Shown piece by piece: positions 1 through 6,417 of a stretch of DNA of 6,572 nucleotides. The notes beneath the pieces are model-generated. The model was not told the origin of the DNA and ran no database searches. It saw nothing but the letters and a program-made list of their open reading frames with translations. Within the stretch, counting starts at the first letter, position 1, and each line of letters opens with the position of its first letter. The stretch spans positions 1-6,572 of the forward strand of contig JAHRWO010000261.1 in NCBI GenBank assembly GCA_019105125.1, read 5' to 3'. Made by a program: the position numbers and the translations under genes. The stretch is from Flavobacterium sp. GTDB taxonomy: Bacteria; Bacteroidota; Bacteroidia; Flavobacteriales; Flavobacteriaceae.

Positions 1-3
1 CAT
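1..3 (-). other. Possible start codon of the next operon gene
   Basis: The first three bases read ATG on the minus strand, 20 nt beyond the stop of the 326-aa subunit III gene. In Flavobacterium-type oxidase operons the next gene is usually a small membrane protein of the subunit IV type, so this may be its start. That identity comes from family context only; no coding sequence is visible here. Confidence 0.3.
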
Positions 4-23
4 GATATACTTTTATTATATGA

Positions 24-1004
24 TTATACTAAATAGAAGAAAGTAAATACGAATACCCACACTAAATCGACAAAGTGCCAGTACAATCCAACTTTTTCAA
101 CCATTTCGTAACTTTTTCTTTTCTCGTAAGTACCTAATAACACATTAAAGAAAATGATGATATTAATCAATACTCCAGTGAATACGTGGAATCCGTGGAA
201 ACCAGTAATAAAGAAGAAGAAGTTTGCAAATAATTTATGACCGTATTCGTTTCTAACTAGGTTAGCTCCTTCTACAACATATTTAGCTTCTTCTAATCTT
301 TTTAAAGATTCTGCTCTTGATAAAACTGTTTTATGTTTTTCAGCGTTAATTAATTCAGAACGAACTAAAATCGATTCATCAGCTTTGAAACCTTGAACTA
401 CCTCATTAACTGAATATGTTGGTAAAGTTGCTTCACTCATGAACCAAACTCCATCATTTCTATCTAATTGCTCTCTTGCTTCTGGCAATGTTGCAGCAAA
501 GTCAGCTAAAGCAACTCTTTTGTAAGTTCCATCTTCTTGTTTTTTAACAAACTGTAAAATTGAACCTCCATTAGTTTCTACTGCACCATATTCACCTTTA
601 ATGAAGTTTTTCCATTCCCAAGCTTGAGAACCTAAGAAGATAAAACCACCAATAATAGTTAAAAACATGTAAAATGCTACTTTAGTTTTTTTCATGTGAT
701 GACCTGCATCAACCGCTAAAACCATTGTAACTGAAGAGAAAATTAAGATAAAAGTCATTAACGCTACATAGTACATTGGTGCATTTACACCGTGTAAAAA
801 TGGAAAGTGGTTAAAAACCTCATCGGCGATAGGCCAAGTTTCAATAAACTTAAATCTTGAAAAACCATACGCAGCTAAGAAACCAGAAAAAGTTAATGCA
901 TCTGATAAGATGAAATACCACATCATCATTTTACCATAGGTTGCTCCTAATGGTCCTGGACCTCCGTCTAAAGCGTGTTCGTCTGTAATAACTGTCGCTC
1001 CCAT
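24..1004 (-). CDS. ctaE: Cytochrome c oxidase subunit III, long form with a periplasmic insert (326 aa)
   Basis: This is a subunit III protein of a heme-copper terminal oxidase in the inner membrane. Subunit III carries no redox metal; in the family it stabilises subunit I and its proton uptake. Five membrane helices are visible, at about residues 27-48, 78-99, 108-129, 260-290 and 306-325, matching the last five helices of the seven-helix mitochondrial form. Family signatures are QAWEW (127-131), GFHGFHVF (268-275) and YWHFVDLVW (308-316). Between helices 3 and 4 lies a hydrophilic insert of about 125 residues (131-257). Lysine-rich loops at 99-108 and 291-305 should be cytoplasmic, which puts the insert in the periplasm. 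The gene starts at an ATG 45 nt after the stop of the 195-aa paralogue and ends in TAA. It is surely a subunit III; what the insert does is unknown. The ctaE symbol is a family-level choice, because the two paralogues cannot be told apart by name. Confidence 0.93.
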   Translation of the reverse strand: MGATVITDEHALDGGPGPLGATYGKMMMWYFILSDALTFSGFLAAYGFSRFKFIETWPIADEVFNHFPFLHGVNAPMYYVALMTFILIFSSVTMVLAVDAGHHMKKTKVAFYMFLTIIGGFIFLGSQAWEWKNFIKGEYGAVETNGGSILQFVKKQEDGTYKRVALADFAATLPEAREQLDRNDGVWFMSEATLPTYSVNEVVQGFKADESILVRSELINAEKHKTVLSRAESLKRLEEAKYVVEGANLVRNEYGHKLFANFFFFITGFHGFHVFTGVLINIIIFFNVLLGTYEKRKSYEMVEKVGLYWHFVDLVWVFVFTFFYLV

Positions 1005-1030
1005 AAATTTTTTAATTGTTAAAAAGTTCC

Positions 1031-1038
1031 CAAATTTA
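1031..1038 (-). promoter_or_regulatory. Possible internal -7 element before the long subunit III gene
   Basis: The minus strand reads TAAATTTG, a full match to the Bacteroidota -7 consensus TAnnTTTG, 26 nt before the ATG at 1004. No TTG -33 element lies 17-23 nt upstream, and the region is very AT-rich, so a chance match is quite possible. If real, it would allow separate expression of the long paralogue within the operon. Confidence 0.25.
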
Positions 1039-1049
1039 TTATTTTTTTT

Positions 1050-1637
1050 CTATTTGAAAAAATAGAAAAATAAAAACAGATAAACCCAAATAAAATCCAT
1101 AAAGTGCCAATACATCGCACTTAGCTCTATACCAAGGGTTTGAGCCGAATTGTATTTTTGTTTATAATGATTATAAATTACCACTAAAAGCGATATTATA
1201 CCTCCCAAAAGGTGCGCAATATGAACCAAAACAGCAATATACAAGAACGAAGTAGTTACATTACTTTCACTTCCTGTAAAGAAATAGCCGTTTTCAATAA
1301 CTTGCCCAAATCCTTTAAATTGTAATACTATAAATGCAATTCCAAGCGCTAAAGTAATCAATAAAAAGGCAGTAGCACCATTTCTATTGTCTTTTTTTGT
1401 CGCTTGTAAAGCTAAATAAAATGTAAAACTACTCACCAACATAGCTACCGTACTGATAACGAATGCAGAGGGCAGTACAAAATCTTTTAACCAATCCGGT
1501 CTTGACTTACTTACCACATAAGCACTTGTTAGTCCAGCAAAAATCATACAGATGCTAATCATACCAAACCAAAGTAGCATTTTGTAGGTTCTGCCTTTGC
1601 GAGCTTGTTCTTCTTCCAAAGTCATTCTATTTTCCAT
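1050..1637 (-). CDS. ctaE: Cytochrome c oxidase subunit III, compact form (195 aa)
   Basis: This is a second subunit III paralogue in the inner membrane, with five predicted helices at about 20-42, 57-79, 88-106, 130-155 and 175-194. The signature HIAHLLGG (139-146) sits in helix 4, and the last helix carries YWHFMDFIW (176-184), closely matching YWHFVDLVW in the neighbouring long paralogue. The loop between helices 3 and 4 is only about 23 residues, the normal size for the family, so the large insert belongs to the other copy alone. The N-terminus is charged and should be cytoplasmic. The gene begins 2 nt after the cyoE stop, so it is almost certainly cotranscribed and perhaps translationally coupled. 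A second ATG at codon 5 is a less likely alternative start. The family is certain; which copy is the core subunit of the mature oxidase is not. Confidence 0.93.
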   Translation of the reverse strand: MENRMTLEEEQARKGRTYKMLLWFGMISICMIFAGLTSAYVVSKSRPDWLKDFVLPSAFVISTVAMLVSSFTFYLALQATKKDNRNGATAFLLITLALGIAFIVLQFKGFGQVIENGYFFTGSESNVTTSFLYIAVLVHIAHLLGGIISLLVVIYNHYKQKYNSAQTLGIELSAMYWHFMDFIWVYLFLFFYFFK

Positions 1638-1639
1638 AA

Positions 1640-2542
1640 CTATCGTAAAAATTTATCTATAACGTATACTATTTGCAACAATGAAATATACGAAACACTT
1701 ACTATCATTAGTTTTCTTGCCGCTTGGGCATCCATTTTTTTATGTAATTGAACCGCATAAAACAACATCCATAATCCTAACAATACAACGATTACAGCCG
1801 CAATTTTAGACAAAAACAAATTACCTGTAAATCCAAAAGCCGGGATTACAGAAGCTAAAATCATCCAAATTGTATATAAAATGGTTTGAAGAGCCGTTTT
1901 TTTATCGCGTTCACCTGTTGGTAACATGAAAAAACCTGCTTTTTTGTAATCGTCATACAAAAACCAGCCTATTGCCCAAAAATGCGGAAATTGCCAAAAA
2001 AATTGAATAATAAACAAAGTCCCTGCTTCAATTCCAAAATAACCTGTTGCTGCAACCCAGCCTAACATAAACGGAATAGCTCCAGGAAAAGCTCCAACAA
2101 ATACCGAAAGAGGCGTTACAGTTTTTAAAGGAGTGTATAAACTCACATACATGAAAATCGAAATAGCACCAAACATAGCGGTTTTAGGATTTACATTGTA
2201 TAAAATAATCAACCCTAGAACAGTTAAAACGCAACCTAAAATAAATGCCTTTTGTTTAGAGATACTTCCCGATGGTAATGGACGATTTTTAGTTCGATCC
2301 ATTTTAGCGTCTAATTCAATTTCTATGATTTGATTGAAAACATTAGAAGCTCCCACCATACAATAACCACCAACAACCAACAATAATAAAACCAACCATT
2401 GAAAAGGCTGTTCCTCGTTAAATCCCAACAAATATCCTGCAATAGTAGAAACCACTACACTAATAGATAAACGTGCCTTTGTAATTTCTACAAAGTCTTT
2501 GTAAAGAGATTTTTTAATTTGAGGTTGTGTATTCGTGTCCAA
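1640..2542 (-). CDS. cyoE: Protoheme IX farnesyltransferase (heme O synthase), TTG start
   Basis: This integral membrane prenyltransferase of the UbiA superfamily adds a farnesyl group from farnesyl diphosphate to heme B, making heme O, the precursor of heme A in aa3-type oxidases. About eight or nine helices are predicted over 300 residues, the usual length. The diphosphate- and Mg-binding region is NQIIEIELDAKMDRTKNR (70-87), corresponding to the NxxxDxDID...MxRT motif; two of the usual Asp are Glu here (E74, E76), while D78 and the RTKNRP part remain. YTPLK (136-140) and WQFPHFWA (183-190) with DDYKKAGFFMLP (197-208) are further family motifs. The start is TTG: the frame is open upstream to a TAA at 2603-2605 without any ATG or GTG, and the next Met (62) would remove the first helix. 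It heads the oxidase operon; the synonym is ctaB. No CtaA heme A synthase is in the window. Confidence 0.95.
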   Translation of the reverse strand: MDTNTQPQIKKSLYKDFVEITKARLSISVVVSTIAGYLLGFNEEQPFQWLVLLLLVVGGYCMVGASNVFNQIIEIELDAKMDRTKNRPLPSGSISKQKAFILGCVLTVLGLIILYNVNPKTAMFGAISIFMYVSLYTPLKTVTPLSVFVGAFPGAIPFMLGWVAATGYFGIEAGTLFIIQFFWQFPHFWAIGWFLYDDYKKAGFFMLPTGERDKKTALQTILYTIWMILASVIPAFGFTGNLFLSKIAAVIVVLLGLWMLFYAVQLHKKMDAQAARKLMIVSVSYISLLQIVYVIDKFLR

Positions 2543-2564
2543 TTTTGTGTTTTTCGCTTTGAAA

Positions 2565-2574
2565 TTGCGCGCAA
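2565..2574. repeat. Perfect 10-bp palindrome TTGCGCGCAA at the cyoE promoter
   Basis: A GC-rich perfect palindrome sits in otherwise AT-rich DNA, overlapping the end of the predicted -7 element and covering the expected transcription start. It could be an operator, or simply part of the promoter surroundings. No known regulator site is recognised. Confidence 0.35.
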
Positions 2575-2579
2575 AGATA
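2572..2579 (-). promoter_or_regulatory. Predicted Bacteroidota -7 element of the cyoE-subunit III operon
   Basis: The minus strand reads TATCTTTG, a full match to TAnnTTTG, the -7 box used by the primary sigma factor of Bacteroidota. It lies 29 nt before the cyoE TTG, implying a leader of roughly 20-25 nt. The nearest TTG that could be a -33 box is at 2607-2609, giving a 27-nt spacing, longer than the usual 17-23, so the -33 part is weak or absent. The rest of the 90-nt gap after the remB stop shows no clear terminator, so some readthrough from remB is possible. Confidence 0.55.
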
Positions 2580-2632
2580 CAAATAAGATTATTGATTTCC
2601 TTTTAACAAACTACAGAAATTAGTTAAATCTA

Positions 2633-4738
2633 CTAATAATCAAAATACCAGTTAAATAAATCACTTCTTAGTCCAATTGAAAACCATGTAGTATTAGATT
2701 GAACTGTTGAAGCTGTTACCGCTGTTGGATCAAAATTTCGGAACATTACATTTCCAAACACCTTTAAATTATGTGCTGGATTCACTAAATAACCTACTTG
2801 CAAATCAGCAATCATCACGGTTGTTTTATTTCCTTGAGCAATGGAAACTCCAGTATCATAAGGACGATTTTCATCATAGTCTAAATAGATATTTCCTCCG
2901 TAATTAAAGTTATCTGTTCCATTATTGAAATCAAATCCGCGTTGGCCGTAAATAAATTTAGCATCCGCAAAGTATCTTCCTTTGTAATAACGAGCAATAG
3001 CAATAAATTCTCTAAAATTAGCTCCCCACATGTGTCCCATACTTTGATTATTGTGACCATAATTAGTAATAGGATTACTATGCGAATACACATAAGGACG
3101 CACTTGGTTATACTCCACTTGAAGCAATAAATTTTTCACTTTGAAAGCGTCGTAATATTTTACTCCGATTTGGTAAGCAAATTTATTTCTCCAACTCTGA
3201 TTGTTTTCTCTAACATCACCAATGGCAAATTCGTCAATTAAAAATTGTCCATAAAAATTGATGCTATTGTTCCATTTGTATTTAGATGCCAAACCTAACA
3301 AAGCATTACCCGTTTTAGAAGATGAACCAAACTCAACCGCTCTGTAAAAAATTAATGGATTTACGAAATTGATGTCGAAACCTCTTTCGTTAGTATTCGT
3401 CCAAACCACATTTTCAAAGAAACCTAAATTCCATTTTTTTGTTACATTCCAACTCAAATAATGACTTGCCATGTATTTGGTTCCGTATGTTCCGTCTATT
3501 GTAGCAGCATCACGAACATCTTTAAGCCACATGTACGTATTGGTATATTTGATTTTCCAAAACGTTGTATTAATTTTAAAAAATGGGTACGGACTTACAC
3601 CATCACTATGCAACAAAGAACGGTAACCATCACCTAAGAAATTTCTACCATACCCTAATTGAAGATCGATAAATTGATTCGGTTTGTATTTGATATTAGC
3701 TTCTGCTAATGGAAAATCGTAAGCATCTTCTTTAAAACGTTTCGCAATTCCTATTCCCGGAATAATCGCTGGATTTCCTCCCGAAGGTCGAATACTTTCA
3801 GCATAAGCATTATAGTAGTCTGCAAAACGGCCTTGACTCTCATAAATTGAAGTGGAAAAGGTCAATTGTTTACCCAAACCGCCATTTACGATAACCCCTC
3901 TAGTATTTACAAATGTATTTGAGAGATTGCTTTTAGTCTCTTTTCCAACTCTAAAATCAAAAATTGTATTTAAGGTAAACCAATAGTCTTCCCCTTGAAT
4001 TGCTACTAAATTTTCGTTCCATAATTTTCTACCCCACCACGATTCTTTTTGTTTTAAAAAAGCTTTGTTCACGGTCTCAAAATCATAATATTTTGCTACT
4101 TCATCATACGAATAAGGTTTTGAAGCCGTATGGTTATTGCTTCCTACTTGATTTAACAAAGCATCGAAAACACCATAATTTTGATGTGAAAATGGCACAA
4201 CTCCAGAGCTTTTAAATTGTGGATTTTCGAATGGTTTATAAACTATATCATCATATTCAGACAATTCTTTTTTATTGTCAATTAGTGTGGTATTTGTTTT
4301 TGCATATTTAGTTGCTTCGTTTTCTTCTTTTGCAGTTGGAGCAACTAAAGGAATATTAATTTTGATTGAAAATTTTGCATACGTAGGTCTTCCTGAAAAA
4401 GTAGCTGGAGTTACTTTTGGCAAGGATTCAAAAACACGATTTGATTCTTTCTTCAAAGATTCATGAGCCGCATCGGTATATAAAACCTTAAAAGTTCCAG
4501 CGGTATCTACTTCAAAAACCGCAATTACTGTTCCTTTGTAATTTTTTTCCTGAAGTTCTTGCGGCACTTTAAAATTATTGTAAAAATAATTCTGCAAGGT
4601 GTTATAAAAACAAGATTCTTGCTGGCTTCCTAATGCATCAAAACATTCCGGAAATTTTGGAAATTGCTCGTTTGCCGAATTTTGTCCAAAAATAAGACCA
4701 CTAAAAACCAACAATGCAAAACTAAAAGTCTTCTTCAT
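2633..4738 (-). CDS. remB: RemB-like gliding motility outer-membrane protein: TonB-C-like domain plus Wzi-like barrel (701 aa)
   Basis: The protein resembles RemB of Flavobacterium johnsoniae, a gliding-motility accessory protein; that name rests on my recognition of its length and layout. Residues 1-18 form a signal peptide (Lys pair, hydrophobic core, likely cut before Q19). Residues 24-134 resemble a TonB C-terminal domain, with C32 and C43 (Cys-X10-Cys), G69, F75, D78, G81 and P107-K108. A linker covers about 135-230. From about 235 to the end there are alternating aromatic strands typical of an outer-membrane beta barrel, with a Wzi-like stretch at 362-379 (GRNFLGDGYRSLLHSD) and a final aromatic Tyr. 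Wzi proteins bind or assemble surface polysaccharide, so a carbohydrate-related role at the cell surface is plausible but inferred. The ATG at 4738 is chosen because it directly precedes the signal peptide and lies 10 nt after the deoC stop; an in-frame ATG at 4783 would add 15 residues overlapping deoC and bury the signal peptide. Probably cotranscribed with deoC. Confidence 0.8.
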   Translation of the reverse strand: MKKTFSFALLVFSGLIFGQNSANEQFPKFPECFDALGSQQESCFYNTLQNYFYNNFKVPQELQEKNYKGTVIAVFEVDTAGTFKVLYTDAAHESLKKESNRVFESLPKVTPATFSGRPTYAKFSIKINIPLVAPTAKEENEATKYAKTNTTLIDNKKELSEYDDIVYKPFENPQFKSSGVVPFSHQNYGVFDALLNQVGSNNHTASKPYSYDEVAKYYDFETVNKAFLKQKESWWGRKLWNENLVAIQGEDYWFTLNTIFDFRVGKETKSNLSNTFVNTRGVIVNGGLGKQLTFSTSIYESQGRFADYYNAYAESIRPSGGNPAIIPGIGIAKRFKEDAYDFPLAEANIKYKPNQFIDLQLGYGRNFLGDGYRSLLHSDGVSPYPFFKINTTFWKIKYTNTYMWLKDVRDAATIDGTYGTKYMASHYLSWNVTKKWNLGFFENVVWTNTNERGFDINFVNPLIFYRAVEFGSSSKTGNALLGLASKYKWNNSINFYGQFLIDEFAIGDVRENNQSWRNKFAYQIGVKYYDAFKVKNLLLQVEYNQVRPYVYSHSNPITNYGHNNQSMGHMWGANFREFIAIARYYKGRYFADAKFIYGQRGFDFNNGTDNFNYGGNIYLDYDENRPYDTGVSIAQGNKTTVMIADLQVGYLVNPAHNLKVFGNVMFRNFDPTAVTASTVQSNTTWFSIGLRSDLFNWYFDY

Positions 4739-4748
4739 GATATTTTTT

Positions 4749-5492
4749 TTAATAGTCGCTGGTTGAAATCTCACCATTAGCAATAGCTTTTGCTGCGGAA
4801 GTACCTATACGTTTAACGCCTAATTGTATCATTTCGACTGCTTCTTCATACGTGCGCACTCCTCCAGCAGCTTTCACCGGTAATGGACAAGAATTTTCAA
4901 GCATTAATTTTATCGTAGAAACTGTGGCGCCATTTGGAACACCTTCAGGAGTTTTATAAAAACCGGTTGAAGATTTTACAAAAACCTTTTCATAATCGTT
5001 TTCATCGAAGTTTGCAATCACAACATTTTTAATCAATGCAGATAATTGCACGATTTGATGATTGTCTAAAGCCGCGACTTCAATAATCCATTTTACGATT
5101 TTATGATGGGATAAGCCTAGCTTAGTTCCTTCCAGAACTTGCTCTTTTATAGCCTCAACCTCGCCTCTTTTAAAAGCCTCATAATCTACTACGAAATCTA
5201 AATCATCAACACCGTTTTCTATAGCTTCTTTAGCTTCAGCCAATTTCTCTTCTAAAGTTCCGTTGCCTAATGGAAAATCAATAACGGTTCCAATAGTTAC
5301 TTTTGAATGCGCCTCATCAATCATTTTTTTGGCTAGTGTAACTTTATCAGGACGAATCATGATCAATTTAAAGTTGTTATCAATAGCTTCTTGAATACAA
5401 TTCTTTACTATTTCAGTATTTTCTTGTTCTGAAATATTTGCTTGAGCCGCGGTTTTAAGATAGGTCGAATCTAAATATTGCTTGATGTTCAT
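4749..5492 (-). CDS. deoC: Deoxyribose-phosphate aldolase (247 aa)
   Basis: This cytoplasmic class I aldolase cleaves 2-deoxyribose 5-phosphate to glyceraldehyde 3-phosphate and acetaldehyde, the last step of deoxyribonucleoside breakdown. The key residues of the Escherichia coli enzyme are all present by motif: D99 in GVDDLD (E. coli D102), the Schiff-base lysine K173 in FVKSSTG (K167) and K207 in KAAGGVRT (K201). KWIIEVAAL (134-142) matches the KVIIETGEL strand. Length and the TIM-barrel motif order are normal, so the enzyme should be active. It begins with ATG only 29 nt after the upstream tonB terminator, so its promoter must overlap that terminator region; no convincing -7 box is seen there. 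No other nucleoside-catabolism gene is in the window; the only downstream partner is the remB-like gene, 10 nt away. Confidence 0.96.
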   Translation of the reverse strand: MNIKQYLDSTYLKTAAQANISEQENTEIVKNCIQEAIDNNFKLIMIRPDKVTLAKKMIDEAHSKVTIGTVIDFPLGNGTLEEKLAEAKEAIENGVDDLDFVVDYEAFKRGEVEAIKEQVLEGTKLGLSHHKIVKWIIEVAALDNHQIVQLSALIKNVVIANFDENDYEKVFVKSSTGFYKTPEGVPNGATVSTIKLMLENSCPLPVKAAGGVRTYEEAVEMIQLGVKRIGTSAAKAIANGEISTSDY

Positions 5493-5521
5493 TTTAACTT
5501 CGTATTATAAAGTGTAAAAAT

Positions 5522-5544
5522 AAAAAAATCCCATCGAAATGGGA
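5522..5544 (-). terminator. Intrinsic terminator with UUCG loop after tonB
   Basis: On the minus strand a 6-bp stem TCCCAT/ATGGGA closes a TTCG tetraloop (UUCG in RNA) and is followed at once by seven T. It sits 23 nt past the tonB stop and separates tonB from deoC. The closing pair of the loop is U-A rather than the extra-stable C-G. Confidence 0.88.
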
Positions 5545-5567
5545 CTTTTTATCACAATATTATTTTA

Positions 5568-6326
5568 TTATCGAATTTTAAACACAACCGGAATTGAATA
5601 TTTGATTCTCACCGGTTTATCTCCTTGCTTTGCAGGAATTAATTTTGGAATTCTTTTAACTGCTTTTTCAGCTGCCTTTTGCATATCTGAAGTCGCTCTC
5701 TTATTGTTTAAAGCAACAACATTTGTAATCGCTCCATTTTCATCAATTATAAACTCTACCTGAGCAACACCTTGTTTTCCTTCTTCCAAATCATCTTCAG
5801 GATAAACTAAATGTTTAACAATTGCCTTAGCCAATTGTTCATCAAAACAAGCTTTTTGCTCTGCTCTACTTAATCCTTTACATGCTTGAAACATTGGTAA
5901 TTGCTCAACTGTAAAAATTGATGGCGGTTCAGGATTTTTTTCTTTTCCTGTATCACCAGGACTTTCAACTGGATTTGAATTTGTATTGTTTTGATTATCC
6001 GAAGGATTGTCCTGACTAGCCATTTTTGTATTATCATCCTCTTTTTTGGGTTCTTCTTTAGTAGCTTTAAAAACATGTGCTACTTTTGGAACTTTTACAA
6101 CTAACGGTTTTGTCGTAGTTTGAGGTTTCGTTACAGGTGCTGGATTGTAAACAAATGCAACTTCCTGAGGAATTTCATCGGTAGGATTATGTTTGGATTT
6201 ATAATTTTTATTCTCAAAATTAAATTCAAGAATAAAAAGCACCATTAGCATAGTTGCAATTAAACCAACTTGAAAATAGATAAAACTATTCTTTGCTCTT
6301 TTTGGGAAATCAACATTTGTTTTCAT
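5568..6326 (-). CDS. Energy transducer TonB (252 aa)
   Basis: TonB proteins span the inner membrane and periplasm and pass proton-motive energy from ExbB-ExbD to outer-membrane TonB-dependent transporters. Here a short basic N-terminus precedes one membrane anchor (about 14-35). A periplasmic linker follows (about 40-135), Pro/Lys-rich at first and then rich in Asn, Asp and Ser (95-130). The C-terminal domain covers about 138-252, with C149 and C160 (Cys-X10-Cys), YPEDDLEEG (175-183), FIIDENG (192-198), RIPKLIPA (225-232) and a closing IPVVFKIR. The Cys pair may form a disulfide. The ATG at 6326 is chosen because it directly precedes the anchor; an upstream ATG at 6395 lies inside the terminator hairpin of the preceding gene. 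The gene is flanked by terminators, so it is probably transcribed alone. Which transporter it serves cannot be told, as no ExbB, ExbD or receptor gene is present. Confidence 0.93.
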   Translation of the reverse strand: MKTNVDFPKRAKNSFIYFQVGLIATMLMVLFILEFNFENKNYKSKHNPTDEIPQEVAFVYNPAPVTKPQTTTKPLVVKVPKVAHVFKATKEEPKKEDDNTKMASQDNPSDNQNNTNSNPVESPGDTGKEKNPEPPSIFTVEQLPMFQACKGLSRAEQKACFDEQLAKAIVKHLVYPEDDLEEGKQGVAQVEFIIDENGAITNVVALNNKRATSDMQKAAEKAVKRIPKLIPAKQGDKPVRIKYSIPVVFKIR

Positions 6327-6343
6327 AATATATAGATTAATAG

Positions 6344-6363
6344 TTAACAATTTGTTAATTAAC
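6344..6363. promoter_or_regulatory. Overlapping palindromes in the tonB leader (candidate operator)
   Basis: A perfect inverted repeat TTAACAA-T-TTGTTAA (6344-6358) overlaps a perfect 10-bp palindrome GTTAATTAAC (6354-6363). The sequence GTTAA also recurs 11 nt apart (6343 and 6354), about one helical turn. This lies 18-37 nt before the tonB ATG, where a regulator could act. AT-rich palindromes arise easily by chance, and it does not resemble a Fur box. No clear -7 box is found in this leader. Confidence 0.3.
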
Positions 6364-6381
6364 CTATACAATTTATATGCC

Positions 6382-6413
6382 AAAAAAAATCCCAACTAAA
6401 AAGTTGGGATTTT
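6382..6413 (-). terminator. Intrinsic terminator after the truncated tonB gene
   Basis: A 12-bp stem (6386-6397 paired with 6402-6413, core CCCAACT/AGTTGGG) closes an AAAA/TTTT loop and is followed on the minus strand by a run of eight T that partly belongs to the stem. It lies 4 nt past the stop of the truncated gene. The outer A-T pairs also give a short T run on the plus strand, but no plus-strand gene needs it. Confidence 0.9.
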
Positions 6414-6417
6414 GTTA

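Noticed and set aside
2881..3093. Short minus-strand frame inside remB
   Set aside because: It lies in another frame within a long, well-supported gene and is low in complexity.
4739..4783. Longer remB start at 4783 adding 15 residues
   Set aside because: It overlaps the end of deoC by 35 nt and places a signal peptide behind an unrelated N-terminal extension; the ATG at 4738 fits far better.
5493..5521. TATAAT-like sequence upstream of deoC as a promoter
   Set aside because: It resembles the E. coli -10 box, but Bacteroidota use TAnnTTTG, and such AT strings are expected by chance here.
5539..5763. Plus-strand open frame opposite the end of tonB
   Set aside because: It starts inside the UUCG terminator and is a shadow of the TonB C-terminal coding sequence.
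5870..6076. Minus-strand 68-aa Lys/Ile-rich frame inside tonB
   Set aside because: It is an out-of-frame reading of the A-rich linker of tonB, with no independent support.
6327..6395. Longer tonB start at 6395 adding 23 residues
   Set aside because: The start codon would lie inside the terminator hairpin of the preceding gene and the extension precedes a complete, typical TonB N-terminus.
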